From Streptococcus ferus DSM 20646 (lineage in GTDB: Bacteria; Bacillota; Bacilli; Lactobacillales; Streptococcaceae): DNA of 42,203 nt. The stretch lies in assembly GCF_000372425.1 (NCBI RefSeq), contig NZ_AQVD01000005.1:99975-142177 (forward strand), given 5' to 3'. The position numbers were made by a program, and so were the translations under genes. Of this stretch, positions 35,158 to 42,063 are shown piece by piece; the first letter of the stretch is position 1, and every line of letters starts with the position of its first letter. The notes under the pieces are model-generated. The model worked only from the letters and a program-made list of their open reading frames with translations, searched no databases and had not been told where the DNA came from.

Positions 35158-36001
35158 TGACATCGTAAAAAAATTAGAAAAAGCAGATGCTGTTTTAATT
35201 GGTATTGGTGCAGGATTATCAGCTTCTGCAGGTCTAACTTATTATGGTGAACGTTTTGATAACTATTTTTCTGATTTTAAAGAGAAGTATGGTATTGAAG
35301 ACATGTATTCTGGTGGTTTTTATCCCTTTGCTACAAAAGAAGAATATTGGGCATGGTGGAGTCGTCATATTTTTATTAATCGCTATGAAGCACCAGTTGG
35401 TCAACCCTATATCGATTTATTAGACATTGTTAAACATAAGGATTATTTTATTTTATCAACTAATGTCGATCATCAAGTACAGAAAGCGGGATTTGATAAA
35501 AAAAGGCTTTTTTATACACAAGGGGATTATGGTTTAATGCAATGTTCGGTTCCTTGTCATTATACCAACTATGACAACAAAGATTTGATTTATCAGATGG
35601 TTGAATCTGAAAAGGAAATGAAAATCCCTTCTAATCTTATACCAACTTGTCCTAGGTGTGGTGCTCCTATGACTAATAATCTAAGGATAGACAATCGTTT
35701 TGTTGAAGATGAAGGATGGCATAAAGCTCAAAAAAGGTATAGCGAATTTTTGGAAGAAAATAGCAAAAAAGCAATCATTTATTTAGAACTTGGTGTAGGC
35801 ATGAATACACCAGGTATTATTAAATATCCTTTCATGCAAATGACTTATGCTAATCCCAAAGCAACTTTTATTACATTAAATCAAGAAACGTTTAAATATC
35901 CTGATGAACTTTCAAAGCAATTAATACAACTTGATGGTGATATTGGTAAAAATTTACAAGCAATTCGCCAAAGAATAGAATCAAAATCTATAAGTAATTA
36001 A
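35102..36001 (+). CDS. SirTM-type sirtuin (protein ADP-ribosyltransferase)
   Basis: The class-M sirtuin is 299 residues from ATG 35102, preceded by GAAGGTGG (ATG 35120 is also possible). The NAD-binding GAGLSASAG (36-44), the TNVDHQVQKAG segment (120-130) and zinc ligands C148, C152, C183 and C186 are present. The canonical active-site histidine is Gln (YTQGDYG, Q140), as in the SirTM group, which transfers ADP-ribose instead of deacetylating. In S. pyogenes and S. aureus SirTM acts on lipoylated GcvH-L, encoded beside it with LplA2. Neither is found here. Confidence 0.88.
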   Translation: MFLKKKMKKSTKDYSEQINDIVKKLEKADAVLIGIGAGLSASAGLTYYGERFDNYFSDFKEKYGIEDMYSGGFYPFATKEEYWAWWSRHIFINRYEAPVGQPYIDLLDIVKHKDYFILSTNVDHQVQKAGFDKKRLFYTQGDYGLMQCSVPCHYTNYDNKDLIYQMVESEKEMKIPSNLIPTCPRCGAPMTNNLRIDNRFVEDEGWHKAQKRYSEFLEENSKKAIIYLELGVGMNTPGIIKYPFMQMTYANPKATFITLNQETFKYPDELSKQLIQLDGDIGKNLQAIRQRIESKSISN

Positions 36002-36003
36002 GT

Positions 36004-36059
36004 AAACTAAAAAGAGTTTGGGACAAAACTAGCCCTAGCCCCAAGCTCTTTTTTAGTTT
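36004..36059 (+). terminator. Terminator after SirTM
   Basis: AAACTAAAAAGAG (36004-36016) pairs with CTCTTTTTTAGTTT near 36046-36059. It includes AGAGTTTGGGACAAAA, the same motif as the array end at 2318. Confidence 0.8.
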
Positions 36060-36136
36060 TTTTGTTTGAGAATTTTTTCGGTTTATAGTATATGTTATTG
36101 TAATAAAATACCATCACTTTATAAAGTTTTCAATAA

Positions 36137-36766
36137 TTATTTATCTTTTAATATATCTTGATGCTCCAAGATAAAATTAACATCGTCTGCAATTTCCTTA
36201 ATTTTATCAGCCTGATTGAAAAGTAATTGGAGCTGCGAAAGATGACGAGCATACTTAATCCCCTCACTTGGGTCTGTGGTCAGGTGGCCAAAGTCATCAC
36301 GGTACAATGGGTCTCCTTTATCAGTTTCCATAATTGGTGCATAAGTTAATCTATCAAGAATATGGATAATTTCATTTGAGTAAGTTTGAGAAGAATCGGC
36401 TCTCTCTAGCTCATCAACTCTCTCTAAAGCATACAAAATTTGCTCCGCTTTCTCACTATACTCTTCTATTTTAGATACAGCACGGATAATTTTTTCAGCT
36501 TTTTCACTATATTCATCTGTTTTAATAACGGCTCTCTCTAGTTCAATATCCGTGCTTGTTCCAAAGAGTTCATTGGGTGTTGCTTTAAAATATCTAGCAA
36601 TTTTATCTAAATTTGCAAACGTTGGATAACTTGTACCCAATTCAATTTTAGAAATAGCTGCTTTTTTTACTCCAATAACTTCTGCTAGTTCTGCTTGAGT
36701 AACTCCTTTTTTCTTTCTCAATTGTGCAACATTCTTTCCGAAGTTTTGTATTAAATAGTCATTCAT
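36137..36766 (-). CDS. XRE-family (C1-type) repressor of the element
   Basis: The 209-residue protein has an N-terminal Cro/C1 helix-turn-helix (residues about 8-68, LRKKKGVTQAELAEVIGVKK) and a tail with a repeated EYSEKAE segment (near 85 and 102), probably a coiled coil for dimers. The AAISKIELGTSYPTFANLDK stretch follows. It has no protease motif, so it is not a LexA-type self-cleaving repressor. It is divergent from the early genes and lies beside two identical 15-bp dyads, so it probably keeps the element quiescent. Confidence 0.85.
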   Translation of the reverse strand: MNDYLIQNFGKNVAQLRKKKGVTQAELAEVIGVKKAAISKIELGTSYPTFANLDKIARYFKATPNELFGTSTDIELERAVIKTDEYSEKAEKIIRAVSKIEEYSEKAEQILYALERVDELERADSSQTYSNEIIHILDRLTYAPIMETDKGDPLYRDDFGHLTTDPSEGIKYARHLSQLQLLFNQADKIKEIADDVNFILEHQDILKDK

Positions 36767-36797
36767 TTTATCACCTCGTGTAAATTATATCATAAAA

Positions 36798-36812
36798 AGA
36801 TATAAAATATCT
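36798..36812. promoter_or_regulatory. Element repressor operator 1
   Basis: AGATAT-AAA-ATATCT, a perfect dyad, overlapping the -35 position of the repressor's own minus-strand promoter (-10 TATAAT at 36784-36789). Confidence 0.6.
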
Positions 36813-36831
36813 AAAAAAACACAAAAATATC

Positions 36832-36860
36832 TTGACTTATTGATTTTATAAGATTATAAT
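36832..36860 (+). promoter_or_regulatory. Promoter of the element's early genes
   Basis: -35 TTGACT (36832-36837), 17-nt spacer, -10 TATAAT (36855-36860). An ATATCT half-site precedes the -35. Confidence 0.8.
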
Positions 36861-36869
36861 GTCTTTAAA

Positions 36870-36884
36870 AGATATAAAATATCT
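36870..36884. promoter_or_regulatory. Element repressor operator 2
   Basis: The same AGATAT-AAA-ATATCT dyad, just after the start site of the early promoter. Confidence 0.6.
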
Positions 36885-36892
36885 AAAAAGAG

Positions 36893-37354
36893 GTGACGCT
36901 TATTGAATATGTAGACATAGTGAAACAAACTGGAAAATCTATTAGTACCATTAAAAAGTGGCGCAAAAAGATTGAAAACCTATCTGGCTATGAGTTCACG
37001 AAAACCAAAGCTAGAGTTAGTCGGCATAGCGTACAAGTATTCTTTGACTTTTCAAAAGACGAGGTCGCTAAATTCATTGAGTTATCTAAAGAAATTGATA
37101 AAACAAAAGATTTAGATAGTTCTATTAAAAAGGTTTGGGGTGACCTAAATACCCAGCAAGCGCAAAGTTTAGAAGAGGATTTACTGGAACTTGAATTTGA
37201 TTTCTACAACTTTAAAAAAGAAATCACCAAAACAGTAACTAATCTTCAAACTGACAATCGTGTTTTATCGCAACGTTTAACAAGTATGCTAGAACGTTTG
37301 AATGAGCTAGAAGATGACCAAAAAACAGGATTCTTCAAGAGATTAAAAAAATAG
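36893..37354 (+). CDS. Early element protein with a helix-turn-helix
   Basis: The 153-residue protein has an N-terminal helix-turn-helix (about 8-35, VKQTGKSISTIKKWRKKIEN), a linker, and a C-terminal coiled coil (about 90-140). This layout is seen in small plasmid or element proteins that bind near the replication origin; its function is unknown. The first possible start is GTG 36893, which lies inside the GAGGTGA motif that serves as the ribosome site for the divergent gene. The alternative is ATT at 36902. It is the first gene after the repressed promoter and precedes a second small ORF by 11 nt. Confidence 0.7.
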   Translation: MTLIEYVDIVKQTGKSISTIKKWRKKIENLSGYEFTKTKARVSRHSVQVFFDFSKDEVAKFIELSKEIDKTKDLDSSIKKVWGDLNTQQAQSLEEDLLELEFDFYNFKKEITKTVTNLQTDNRVLSQRLTSMLERLNELEDDQKTGFFKRLKK

Positions 37355-37365
37355 GAGGACAAAAT

Positions 37366-37731
37366 ATGTCAATTAAAACTAATGAAGTAGTTGTTAAAAA
37401 CTGGGAAGAAAAAGATTATCAACTCGTTGAGGTACAAGATTGGTATGAACTTAATAATAATGAGCGTGTCCATCTAGGGTGGAAGTATGTGGTCGTTCTA
37501 CCAAGGCTACGCTATGAAAAAGTAGCTGTTAAAGTACCAAATTCAGATGGTGAAGTACCTATTATTTCTAGGGAAAAGCTAGCCGAGCAAGGTTCAGTTA
37601 CTGTTAAATTTACTAACCTTAATGTTGGTGTTTATACACGTACCACTAAGGGGTCTGAATTTGTATCACTAGAATTGAGTGCTAAAGCTGACGATATTGC
37701 TTTAGTCAAAGAGCAAGCCAAAGGTCAGTAA
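37366..37731 (+). CDS. Small conserved element protein, perhaps DUF961-like
   Basis: The 121-residue protein has an AGGAGG ribosome site and follows the previous gene by 11 nt. The final part, FVSLELSAKADDIALVKEQA, resembles the end of the DUF961 proteins that occur early in Tn916-type elements; the similarity is weak. It is rich in beta-strand residues and lacks membrane segments. The function is unknown, and the position just before the candidate origin suggests a role in excision, replication or transfer. Confidence 0.6.
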   Translation: MSIKTNEVVVKNWEEKDYQLVEVQDWYELNNNERVHLGWKYVVVLPRLRYEKVAVKVPNSDGEVPIISREKLAEQGSVTVKFTNLNVGVYTRTTKGSEFVSLELSAKADDIALVKEQAKGQ

Positions 37732-37732
37732 T

Positions 37733-38032
37733 CTTTTCAGGTGAGGGCGGTTAGTCAGTGCCTGCGAGCGAGGACGCAAGATGCGGTAGCTCGCAAGGGC
37801 ACGGTTAAGCGCTAACGCTCGAGCTACTTGAAAAGGGGTGCTGACACTTACTCAAAGACTTTTGGGAATTTTAATTTGCCAAAACCCTTTAAGCAACGCA
37901 CACACCATTCAGGGCTTGTCGACAGAATGGTGTGTAACCCTTTAATTTCAAGGGATTAGGAGATTTCTAAAAAGCTTAAATTCCTTGATGAATCAAGGGG
38001 CAAATTCATGGGCAAATTAAACTAATTTGCCC
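37733..38032. other. Candidate replication origin (nick region) with many inverted repeats
   Basis: This 300-bp non-coding stretch between the small ORF and rep is less AT-rich than its neighbours. It holds a 12-bp stem with a 2-nt bulge (37758-37769/37789-37802), an alternative 8-bp stem (37786-37793/37820-37827), an outer pair (37733-37739/37829-37835), an 11-bp stem with a 14-nt loop (37900-37910/37925-37935), a CCTTGAT dyad (37983-37998) and a 10-bp stem (38010-38019/38023-38032) before the rep ribosome site. Origins of HUH Rep proteins usually lie upstream of rep. No known nick consensus is seen. Confidence 0.5.
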
Positions 38033-38051
38033 AAATCTAGAAAGGAGTTTT

Positions 38052-39362
38052 ATGTCTGATAGAAAAAGAGCTACTACTTTTATCTTTGAGCAACAGCTTA
38101 AGTCAGATTACTGGGATTGGGAGGAAGAAAAAAAGAAGCTCTTTCAAGACTGGAAAGAGAATAGAGTAGCCATCTTTAAAGAAATTCATAGACGAATCCA
38201 GACTCTTGAAGAAAGTATTCCTGCTAAAGTTGCTTTCATTATTCATGACAAAGATAAAAAATATAATTTAACTTTAGTTGAACCTCATATTCATGGTTAT
38301 ATTGAATTTGCGAGTAGACGAGATTTAAACCATCTAGCAAGTGTTCTAGGCTTACTACCACAATATATTGAGCCTAGTGGACGTGGAAAGTATGGAAAAG
38401 TAAACTCCAAGGCTTATTTAATCCATGCTAAAAATCCCGATAAATATCAATATTCACCTGATGATGTAGAGACTTTTGGAACTTTCGATTACAAAGAATT
38501 TTTTCAAGAACATCAGTTAGATTTTATCAAACGTTCCGCAACTGTTAAACGTGAAAAATCAGACGAAGAGTTAGATAGTGTTTTTCAAGCTATCGTTAAT
38601 GGAACGCTGACAGAAGATGATATTTTTGCAAATGAAGAACTAACTTTTCTATGGTCTTATAATCAGACCAAACTAGATGAAGCTTTTAGAGCTTATGGAA
38701 AAATTGCTTCTAAACGAACTTTAAGGCAATTAGAGAGTGGGGAATTTCAACCAGCTGTTATTTATATTCATGGAAGTTCTGGTATTGGAAAAACCTCTTT
38801 AGCTTTAGAATTAATTGAACAGATTATCAAAAGAGCTAAAGAATATAATTATAACTGGAAGATGTATAGTGCAGGTACTAAAAATATTTTTGATGAATAT
38901 TTTGGGGAAGAAATTATCCTTTTAGATGACCCTAGATATGATAGTCTTCTACCCGCTGACTGGTTAAAATTATTAGACCCCTTAAACAAATCACATCTAT
39001 CTGCTCGCTATAAAAATAAGTTAGTCATTGGTCGGATAATTATCATCACCAATTATAAATCACTTAAAAGTTTCTTTGGTAAAATTCAGCATGAAGATTT
39101 GAATCAGTATATTAGACGGTTTAACAATGTCCTTGAAATTTCTAAGAAGAATGAGAAATCGGAAAAGGACAGATTCTTCAATCTATCACAAATTCAAGAA
39201 TTGAGAGAAGCTCATGACTATTTAGGAGAATCATCACTACTTTTTGGAGAAGAAAAAGTTTATTCAACTGATGATAAAGAAGCATTTATCAATCATGTGT
39301 TAGAATACTATATCTTTCCCAGAATATTACCCGAAACAAAAAGCGCCCCTCTAGACCAATAA
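38052..39362 (+). CDS. Replication initiator, HUH endonuclease fused to SF3 helicase (CRESS-like)
   Basis: The 436-residue protein joins two domains. Residues about 1-165 are a Rep_2-type HUH endonuclease: motif 1 FIIHDKD (62-68), the HUH pair in EPHIHGYIEF (His79, His81), and the candidate nucleophile Tyr122 in AYLIH. Residues about 225-365 are a superfamily 3 helicase: Walker A GSSGIGKT (241-248), Walker B IILLDD (288-293), motif C IIIITN (329-334) and an arginine finger in YIRRFNNV. This order is that of circular Rep-encoding ssDNA virus and plasmid Reps. It should nick the element's origin and unwind it after excision. The ribosome site is AAGGAG. Confidence 0.88.
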   Translation: MSDRKRATTFIFEQQLKSDYWDWEEEKKKLFQDWKENRVAIFKEIHRRIQTLEESIPAKVAFIIHDKDKKYNLTLVEPHIHGYIEFASRRDLNHLASVLGLLPQYIEPSGRGKYGKVNSKAYLIHAKNPDKYQYSPDDVETFGTFDYKEFFQEHQLDFIKRSATVKREKSDEELDSVFQAIVNGTLTEDDIFANEELTFLWSYNQTKLDEAFRAYGKIASKRTLRQLESGEFQPAVIYIHGSSGIGKTSLALELIEQIIKRAKEYNYNWKMYSAGTKNIFDEYFGEEIILLDDPRYDSLLPADWLKLLDPLNKSHLSARYKNKLVIGRIIIITNYKSLKSFFGKIQHEDLNQYIRRFNNVLEISKKNEKSEKDRFFNLSQIQELREAHDYLGESSLLFGEEKVYSTDDKEAFINHVLEYYIFPRILPETKSAPLDQ

Positions 39363-39384
39363 AAGGAAACGCTTTTAGCTCTTA

Positions 39385-39420
39385 GGACAAAAGGGAGCGA
39401 CAACTCCCCTTAGCTTGTCC
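39385..39420 (+). terminator. Stem-loop between rep and the excisionase gene
   Basis: GGACAA (39385-39390) pairs with TTGTCC (39415-39420), with an inner GGGAG/CTCCC stem (39393-39397/39404-39408). A modest T/A-rich stretch follows, so it may be a weak terminator or a regulatory structure. Confidence 0.45.
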
Positions 39421-39455
39421 TTATTATAACATAATTTATAAGGAGAACAACTATT

Positions 39456-39638
39456 ATGATTACAACTGTTACAAAAGATGACCTTGTTGCCCTTGGTTTT
39501 TCCGAAGGAACTTCTCGACAAATTATCCGTAAAGGAAAACTTGTCTTGATTGAACGAGGCTTTCCCATTTATAACAATAAACGAATTGGTACTATTCCTG
39601 CGACTATCGTAGAAGAGCTTCTTAATATCAAATTTTAG
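39456..39638 (+). CDS. DUF3173-type small protein, candidate excisionase
   Basis: The 60-residue protein starts MITTVTKDDLVALGFSEGTS after an AAGGAG ribosome site and ends just before the integrase. It has the winged-helix-like pattern of the DUF3173 family (KDDLVALGFSEGTSRQIIRK, then GTIPATIVEELL), which travels with tyrosine integrases in streptococcal elements and is thought to direct excision. The role is inferred from position and family. Confidence 0.8.
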   Translation: MITTVTKDDLVALGFSEGTSRQIIRKGKLVLIERGFPIYNNKRIGTIPATIVEELLNIKF

Positions 39639-39652
39639 AAAGCAGTAGAGCT

Positions 39653-40789
39653 ATGGTCGTTAAAAAGAATGGAAATAACGGATGGTTGGTTGATGTTAGT
39701 AATGGTTTTAATCCTGTCACTTTAAAGCAAAGACGAATTATTCGTAAAGGTTTTAAAACAAAGAAAGAGGCTCTTGAAGCAGAACAATATTTACGAAGTG
39801 TCGAACTTAAAGAACGCTACTTTGGGGCAAAAATAACCATGGATATGTTATATGCCTTTCTTAGAGAAGAAGACATTATTAATCATAGAAAACAAAGTTA
39901 CATTAACACACAAGAAAATAATTATAATCGTCATATTAAGCATTACTTTGAAAAAGTCGCTGATGTCAGTAAGCTACAATATGATGATTTCTATGATTTT
40001 AGAGAACATCTCACTGTAACAATTTCTAAAAATACAAAAAAGCCTTTGAGTTCAAACACTATTAATAAAATCATGATTTTACTAAAGAAGATTATGGATG
40101 TCGGTGTTCGCAAGGGATTCTATCCTTCTAACCCCGTAATACTTATCAAAAAACTGCCTATTAATAAGCCAAAGCTAAACTATTGGACTATTTCAGAATT
40201 TAAAGACTTTTTAGAATTATTTACTCCAGAAGAATATCACTATCAACTATTATTTAAAGTTTTATACTTCACTGGCATGCGACTAGGAGAGGTTTTGGCT
40301 CTTAATTGGAATGATATTGATTTTTCCAGAAATACAATAGCTGTTTCAAAGTCAGTCTACTTCAAAAAAGGAGTTAGTTATATCAGTACCCCTAAAACAA
40401 AAGCTAGTATTAGGCAGATTGTCATTAACGCTAAATTAATGAACGAACTAGAAGTATGGCAGCAAAAACAATATGAGTTGCTGAAGCAATTTTCAAATGA
40501 TAATTGCACAGATTTACAACTATTTCAAGATAGTCCTATTCCAATTACTAAAGATAGTATTGAAAAGTATTATCATAGTGTATTAAAACGTAATCCTAAG
40601 CTTAAAAAAATAAGAATACATGATTTAAGACATTCCCATGCTTCACTTTTAATCAACCAAGGCGAAGATTACCTTGTTGTCAAAGAACGTCTCGGACATG
40701 CGTCTATAACAACTACAATTGACACTTACTCACATTTATATCCAAGTAAACAAGTTGCATTGGCAGATAAACTTGATAGTTTGTTTTAA
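39653..40789 (+). CDS. int: Tyrosine recombinase (integrase)
   Basis: The 378-residue protein inserts and excises the element. It has an N-terminal arm-binding domain (about 1-55), a SAM-like core-binding domain (about 60-165) and the catalytic domain (about 175-370). The catalytic residues are visible: Arg in TGMRLGEVLALNW, HDLRHSHASLL (His and Arg), LGHASITTTIDTYSH with the second His and the nucleophilic Tyr. It starts 14 nt after the DUF3173 stop. The integrase lies near the tRNA end of the element, the usual place. Confidence 0.96.
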   Translation: MVVKKNGNNGWLVDVSNGFNPVTLKQRRIIRKGFKTKKEALEAEQYLRSVELKERYFGAKITMDMLYAFLREEDIINHRKQSYINTQENNYNRHIKHYFEKVADVSKLQYDDFYDFREHLTVTISKNTKKPLSSNTINKIMILLKKIMDVGVRKGFYPSNPVILIKKLPINKPKLNYWTISEFKDFLELFTPEEYHYQLLFKVLYFTGMRLGEVLALNWNDIDFSRNTIAVSKSVYFKKGVSYISTPKTKASIRQIVINAKLMNELEVWQQKQYELLKQFSNDNCTDLQLFQDSPIPITKDSIEKYYHSVLKRNPKLKKIRIHDLRHSHASLLINQGEDYLVVKERLGHASITTTIDTYSHLYPSKQVALADKLDSLF

Positions 40790-40845
40790 ATCGTTGGGAA
40801 AAATCATTTGTGTTTTTGAACAATATATGCTATCATGGAGGTACA

Positions 40846-41214
40846 ATGAAGAAGCCGATATTTGAATTCTATACAAGACCGAATGGTCATAATGAATTTG
40901 TAGAGTTTTATAAATCCTTACCACAGAAAGATAGAGAAAAACTACTGGCAACTATTAGCATGATACAAGAACATGGGCTATTAACAGCTCAACGTATGGA
41001 GTGGATAAAGAAATTAAATAGTGATATTTTTGAAATCCGTTCCAAGGTATCATCTAATATCCAACGTGCCCTTTATTTTCACGCTGTAGATAATAGATAT
41101 ATTATTACACATGGATTTACCAAAAAAACTCAAAAAACGCCAATTACTGAAATTAAAAAGGCACAGCTCATCAAAAAAGAATTTGAAGGGGAACAAAAGA
41201 ATGAAAACTATTAA
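40846..41214 (+). CDS. HigB/RelE-type toxin (Gp49-like family)
   Basis: I start it at ATG 40846 (122 residues, MKKPIFEFYTRPNGHNEFVE), with a GGAGG ribosome site; a reading from 40810 lacks one. The fold follows the RelE superfamily: FVEFYKSLPQKDREKLLATI, then IFEIRSKVSSNIQRALYFHA and a basic ITHGFTKKTQKTP stretch, as in ribosome-dependent mRNA-cutting toxins. The antitoxin gene follows with a 14-nt overlap. The toxin-first order is typical of HigBA. It lies between integrase and the tRNA and probably stabilises the element. Confidence 0.88.
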   Translation: MKKPIFEFYTRPNGHNEFVEFYKSLPQKDREKLLATISMIQEHGLLTAQRMEWIKKLNSDIFEIRSKVSSNIQRALYFHAVDNRYIITHGFTKKTQKTPITEIKKAQLIKKEFEGEQKNENY

Positions 41215-41476
41215 ATTTGATGATTTCTTAAATGAACAACTTAAAGATAATTCTTTTAAAGAGGGTTACCAAGCTGAAAAAGCTATTCTAGAGAGTGCAC
41301 TTGCTGTTGCCAATGCTCGCTCAAAAGCAGGCTTAACTCAACGTCAACTTTCAGAGTTATCGCATGTTCCTCAATCAACTATCGCTCGAATTGAAAGAGG
41401 TCATAATACCAGCATTGAAACTATGAGTAAACTAGCTGTAGCTCTTAACCAAGAATTAAAAATTAGTATTAGTTAG
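41201..41476 (+). CDS. HigA-type XRE antitoxin
   Basis: The 91-residue protein starts MKTIKFDDFLNEQLKDNSFK at ATG 41201; a longer reading from 41111 overlaps the toxin frame and has no ribosome site. It has an HTH_3 domain (about 38-88, GLTQRQLSELSHVPQSTIAR), and an N-terminal arm that would bind the toxin. It overlaps the toxin gene by 14 nt, so they are translated together. It probably also represses the pair. A strong terminator follows. Confidence 0.88.
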   Translation: MKTIKFDDFLNEQLKDNSFKEGYQAEKAILESALAVANARSKAGLTQRQLSELSHVPQSTIARIERGHNTSIETMSKLAVALNQELKISIS

Positions 41477-41484
41477 TTTATTTT

Positions 41485-41518
41485 AAAGAGAAGAAAGATG
41501 AAATTTCTTCTCTTTTTT
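41485..41518 (+). terminator. Terminator after the toxin-antitoxin pair
   Basis: AAAGAGAAGAAA (41485-41496) pairs with TTTCTTCTCTTT (41504-41515), then T residues. Confidence 0.85.
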
Positions 41519-41583
41519 GATGCCTAAAATTACCAACCAAAAAATAAACTAGAAATTTTTAGTAACTTTAGTCTCAAATTTTG

Positions 41584-41620
41584 AAAAAAAAAAGAAAAGA
41601 CAAGGCTCACGAACCTTGTC
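41584..41620 (-). terminator. Terminator of the tRNA cluster
   Basis: GACAAGG (41599-41605) pairs with CCTTGTC (41614-41620); a 15-base A-rich run at 41584-41598 gives the T tract on the minus strand. It belongs to the element side, so the element supplies the tRNA operon's terminator. Confidence 0.85.
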
Positions 41621-41630
41621 AAATCAACTA

Positions 41631-41684
41631 TACCGGCGGCCGGGGTCGAACCGGCACGTCCTTGCGGACACTGGATTTTGAGTC
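41631..41684 (-). other. Proximal attachment site inside tRNA-Leu
   Basis: The copy of the 54-bp repeat that completes the working tRNA. The longest identical block beyond the mismatches is the anticodon arm, from position 41666 to 41684. Confidence 0.85.
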
Positions 41685-41714
41685 CAGCGCGTCTGCCAAT
41701 TCCGCCACGCCGGC
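41631..41714 (-). tRNA. tRNA-Leu (anticodon CAA)
   Basis: An 84-nt class II tRNA (long variable arm) without encoded CCA. The acceptor stem is GCCGGCG/CGCCGGU and the loop CUCAAAA reads codon UUG. It is the last gene of the minus-strand cluster and the integration site; its 3' 54 bases are repeated at 32821. Confidence 0.95.
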
Positions 41715-41729
41715 TAGTATTATAGGCAA

Positions 41730-41801
41730 CTGGGGTAGCTGGATTCGAACCAACGCATGAGGGAGTCAAAGTCCCTTGCCTTACCGCTTGGCTATACCCC
41801 A
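41730..41801 (-). tRNA. tRNA-Gln (anticodon UUG)
   Basis: 72 nt, acceptor UGGGGUA/UACCCCA with G73, anticodon loop CUUUGAC. Confidence 0.95.
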
Positions 41802-41811
41802 ATAATAAATA

Positions 41812-41885
41812 GGCGAATGATGGGAATCGAACCCACGAATGCCAGAGCCACAATCTGGTGTGTTAACCACTTCACCACATTCGCC
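41812..41885 (-). tRNA. tRNA-His (anticodon GUG)
   Basis: 74 nt including an encoded G at -1 paired with C73, the histidine identity element. The loop is UUGUGGC. Confidence 0.95.
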
Positions 41886-41892
41886 ATATTAA

Positions 41893-41963
41893 CACGGGCA
41901 GTAGGAATTGAACCCACACTGAAGGTTTTGGAGACCTTAGTTCTACCTTTAAACTATGCCCGT
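41893..41963 (-). tRNA. tRNA-Trp (anticodon CCA)
   Basis: 71 nt, acceptor ACGGGCA/UGCCCGU with G73, loop CUCCAAA. Confidence 0.95.
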
Positions 41964-41969
41964 AAACAA

Positions 41970-42050
41970 TGGAAGGGGAGGGATTCGAACCCCCGAACCC
42001 GAAGGAGCGGATTTACAGTCCGCCGCGTTTAGCCTCTTCGCTACCCTTCC
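41970..42050 (-). tRNA. tRNA-Tyr (anticodon GUA)
   Basis: 81 nt, class II with a long variable arm, loop CUGUAAA, discriminator A. Confidence 0.95.
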
Positions 42051-42063
42051 TTGATTAAATTTA

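Larger units (their letters stand above)
32821..41684. mobile_element. Integrative element in tRNA-Leu(CAA) with a CRESS-like Rep
   Basis: An 8.86-kb AT-rich block is bounded by direct repeats of the tRNA-Leu 3' part. It holds, left to right, a cargo module (Rrf2 regulator, SDR, macrodomain, SirTM), a C1-type repressor and divergent early genes, a candidate origin, Rep, DUF3173 and integrase, and a HigBA pair next to the tRNA. There is no relaxase-coupling pair or secretion system. It probably excises and replicates, but would need help for transfer. Confidence 0.85.

Noticed and set aside
41757..42032. 91-residue plus-strand ORF and 107-residue minus-strand ORF over the tRNAs
   Set aside because: They run through tRNA genes and are shadows of repeated tRNA sequence.
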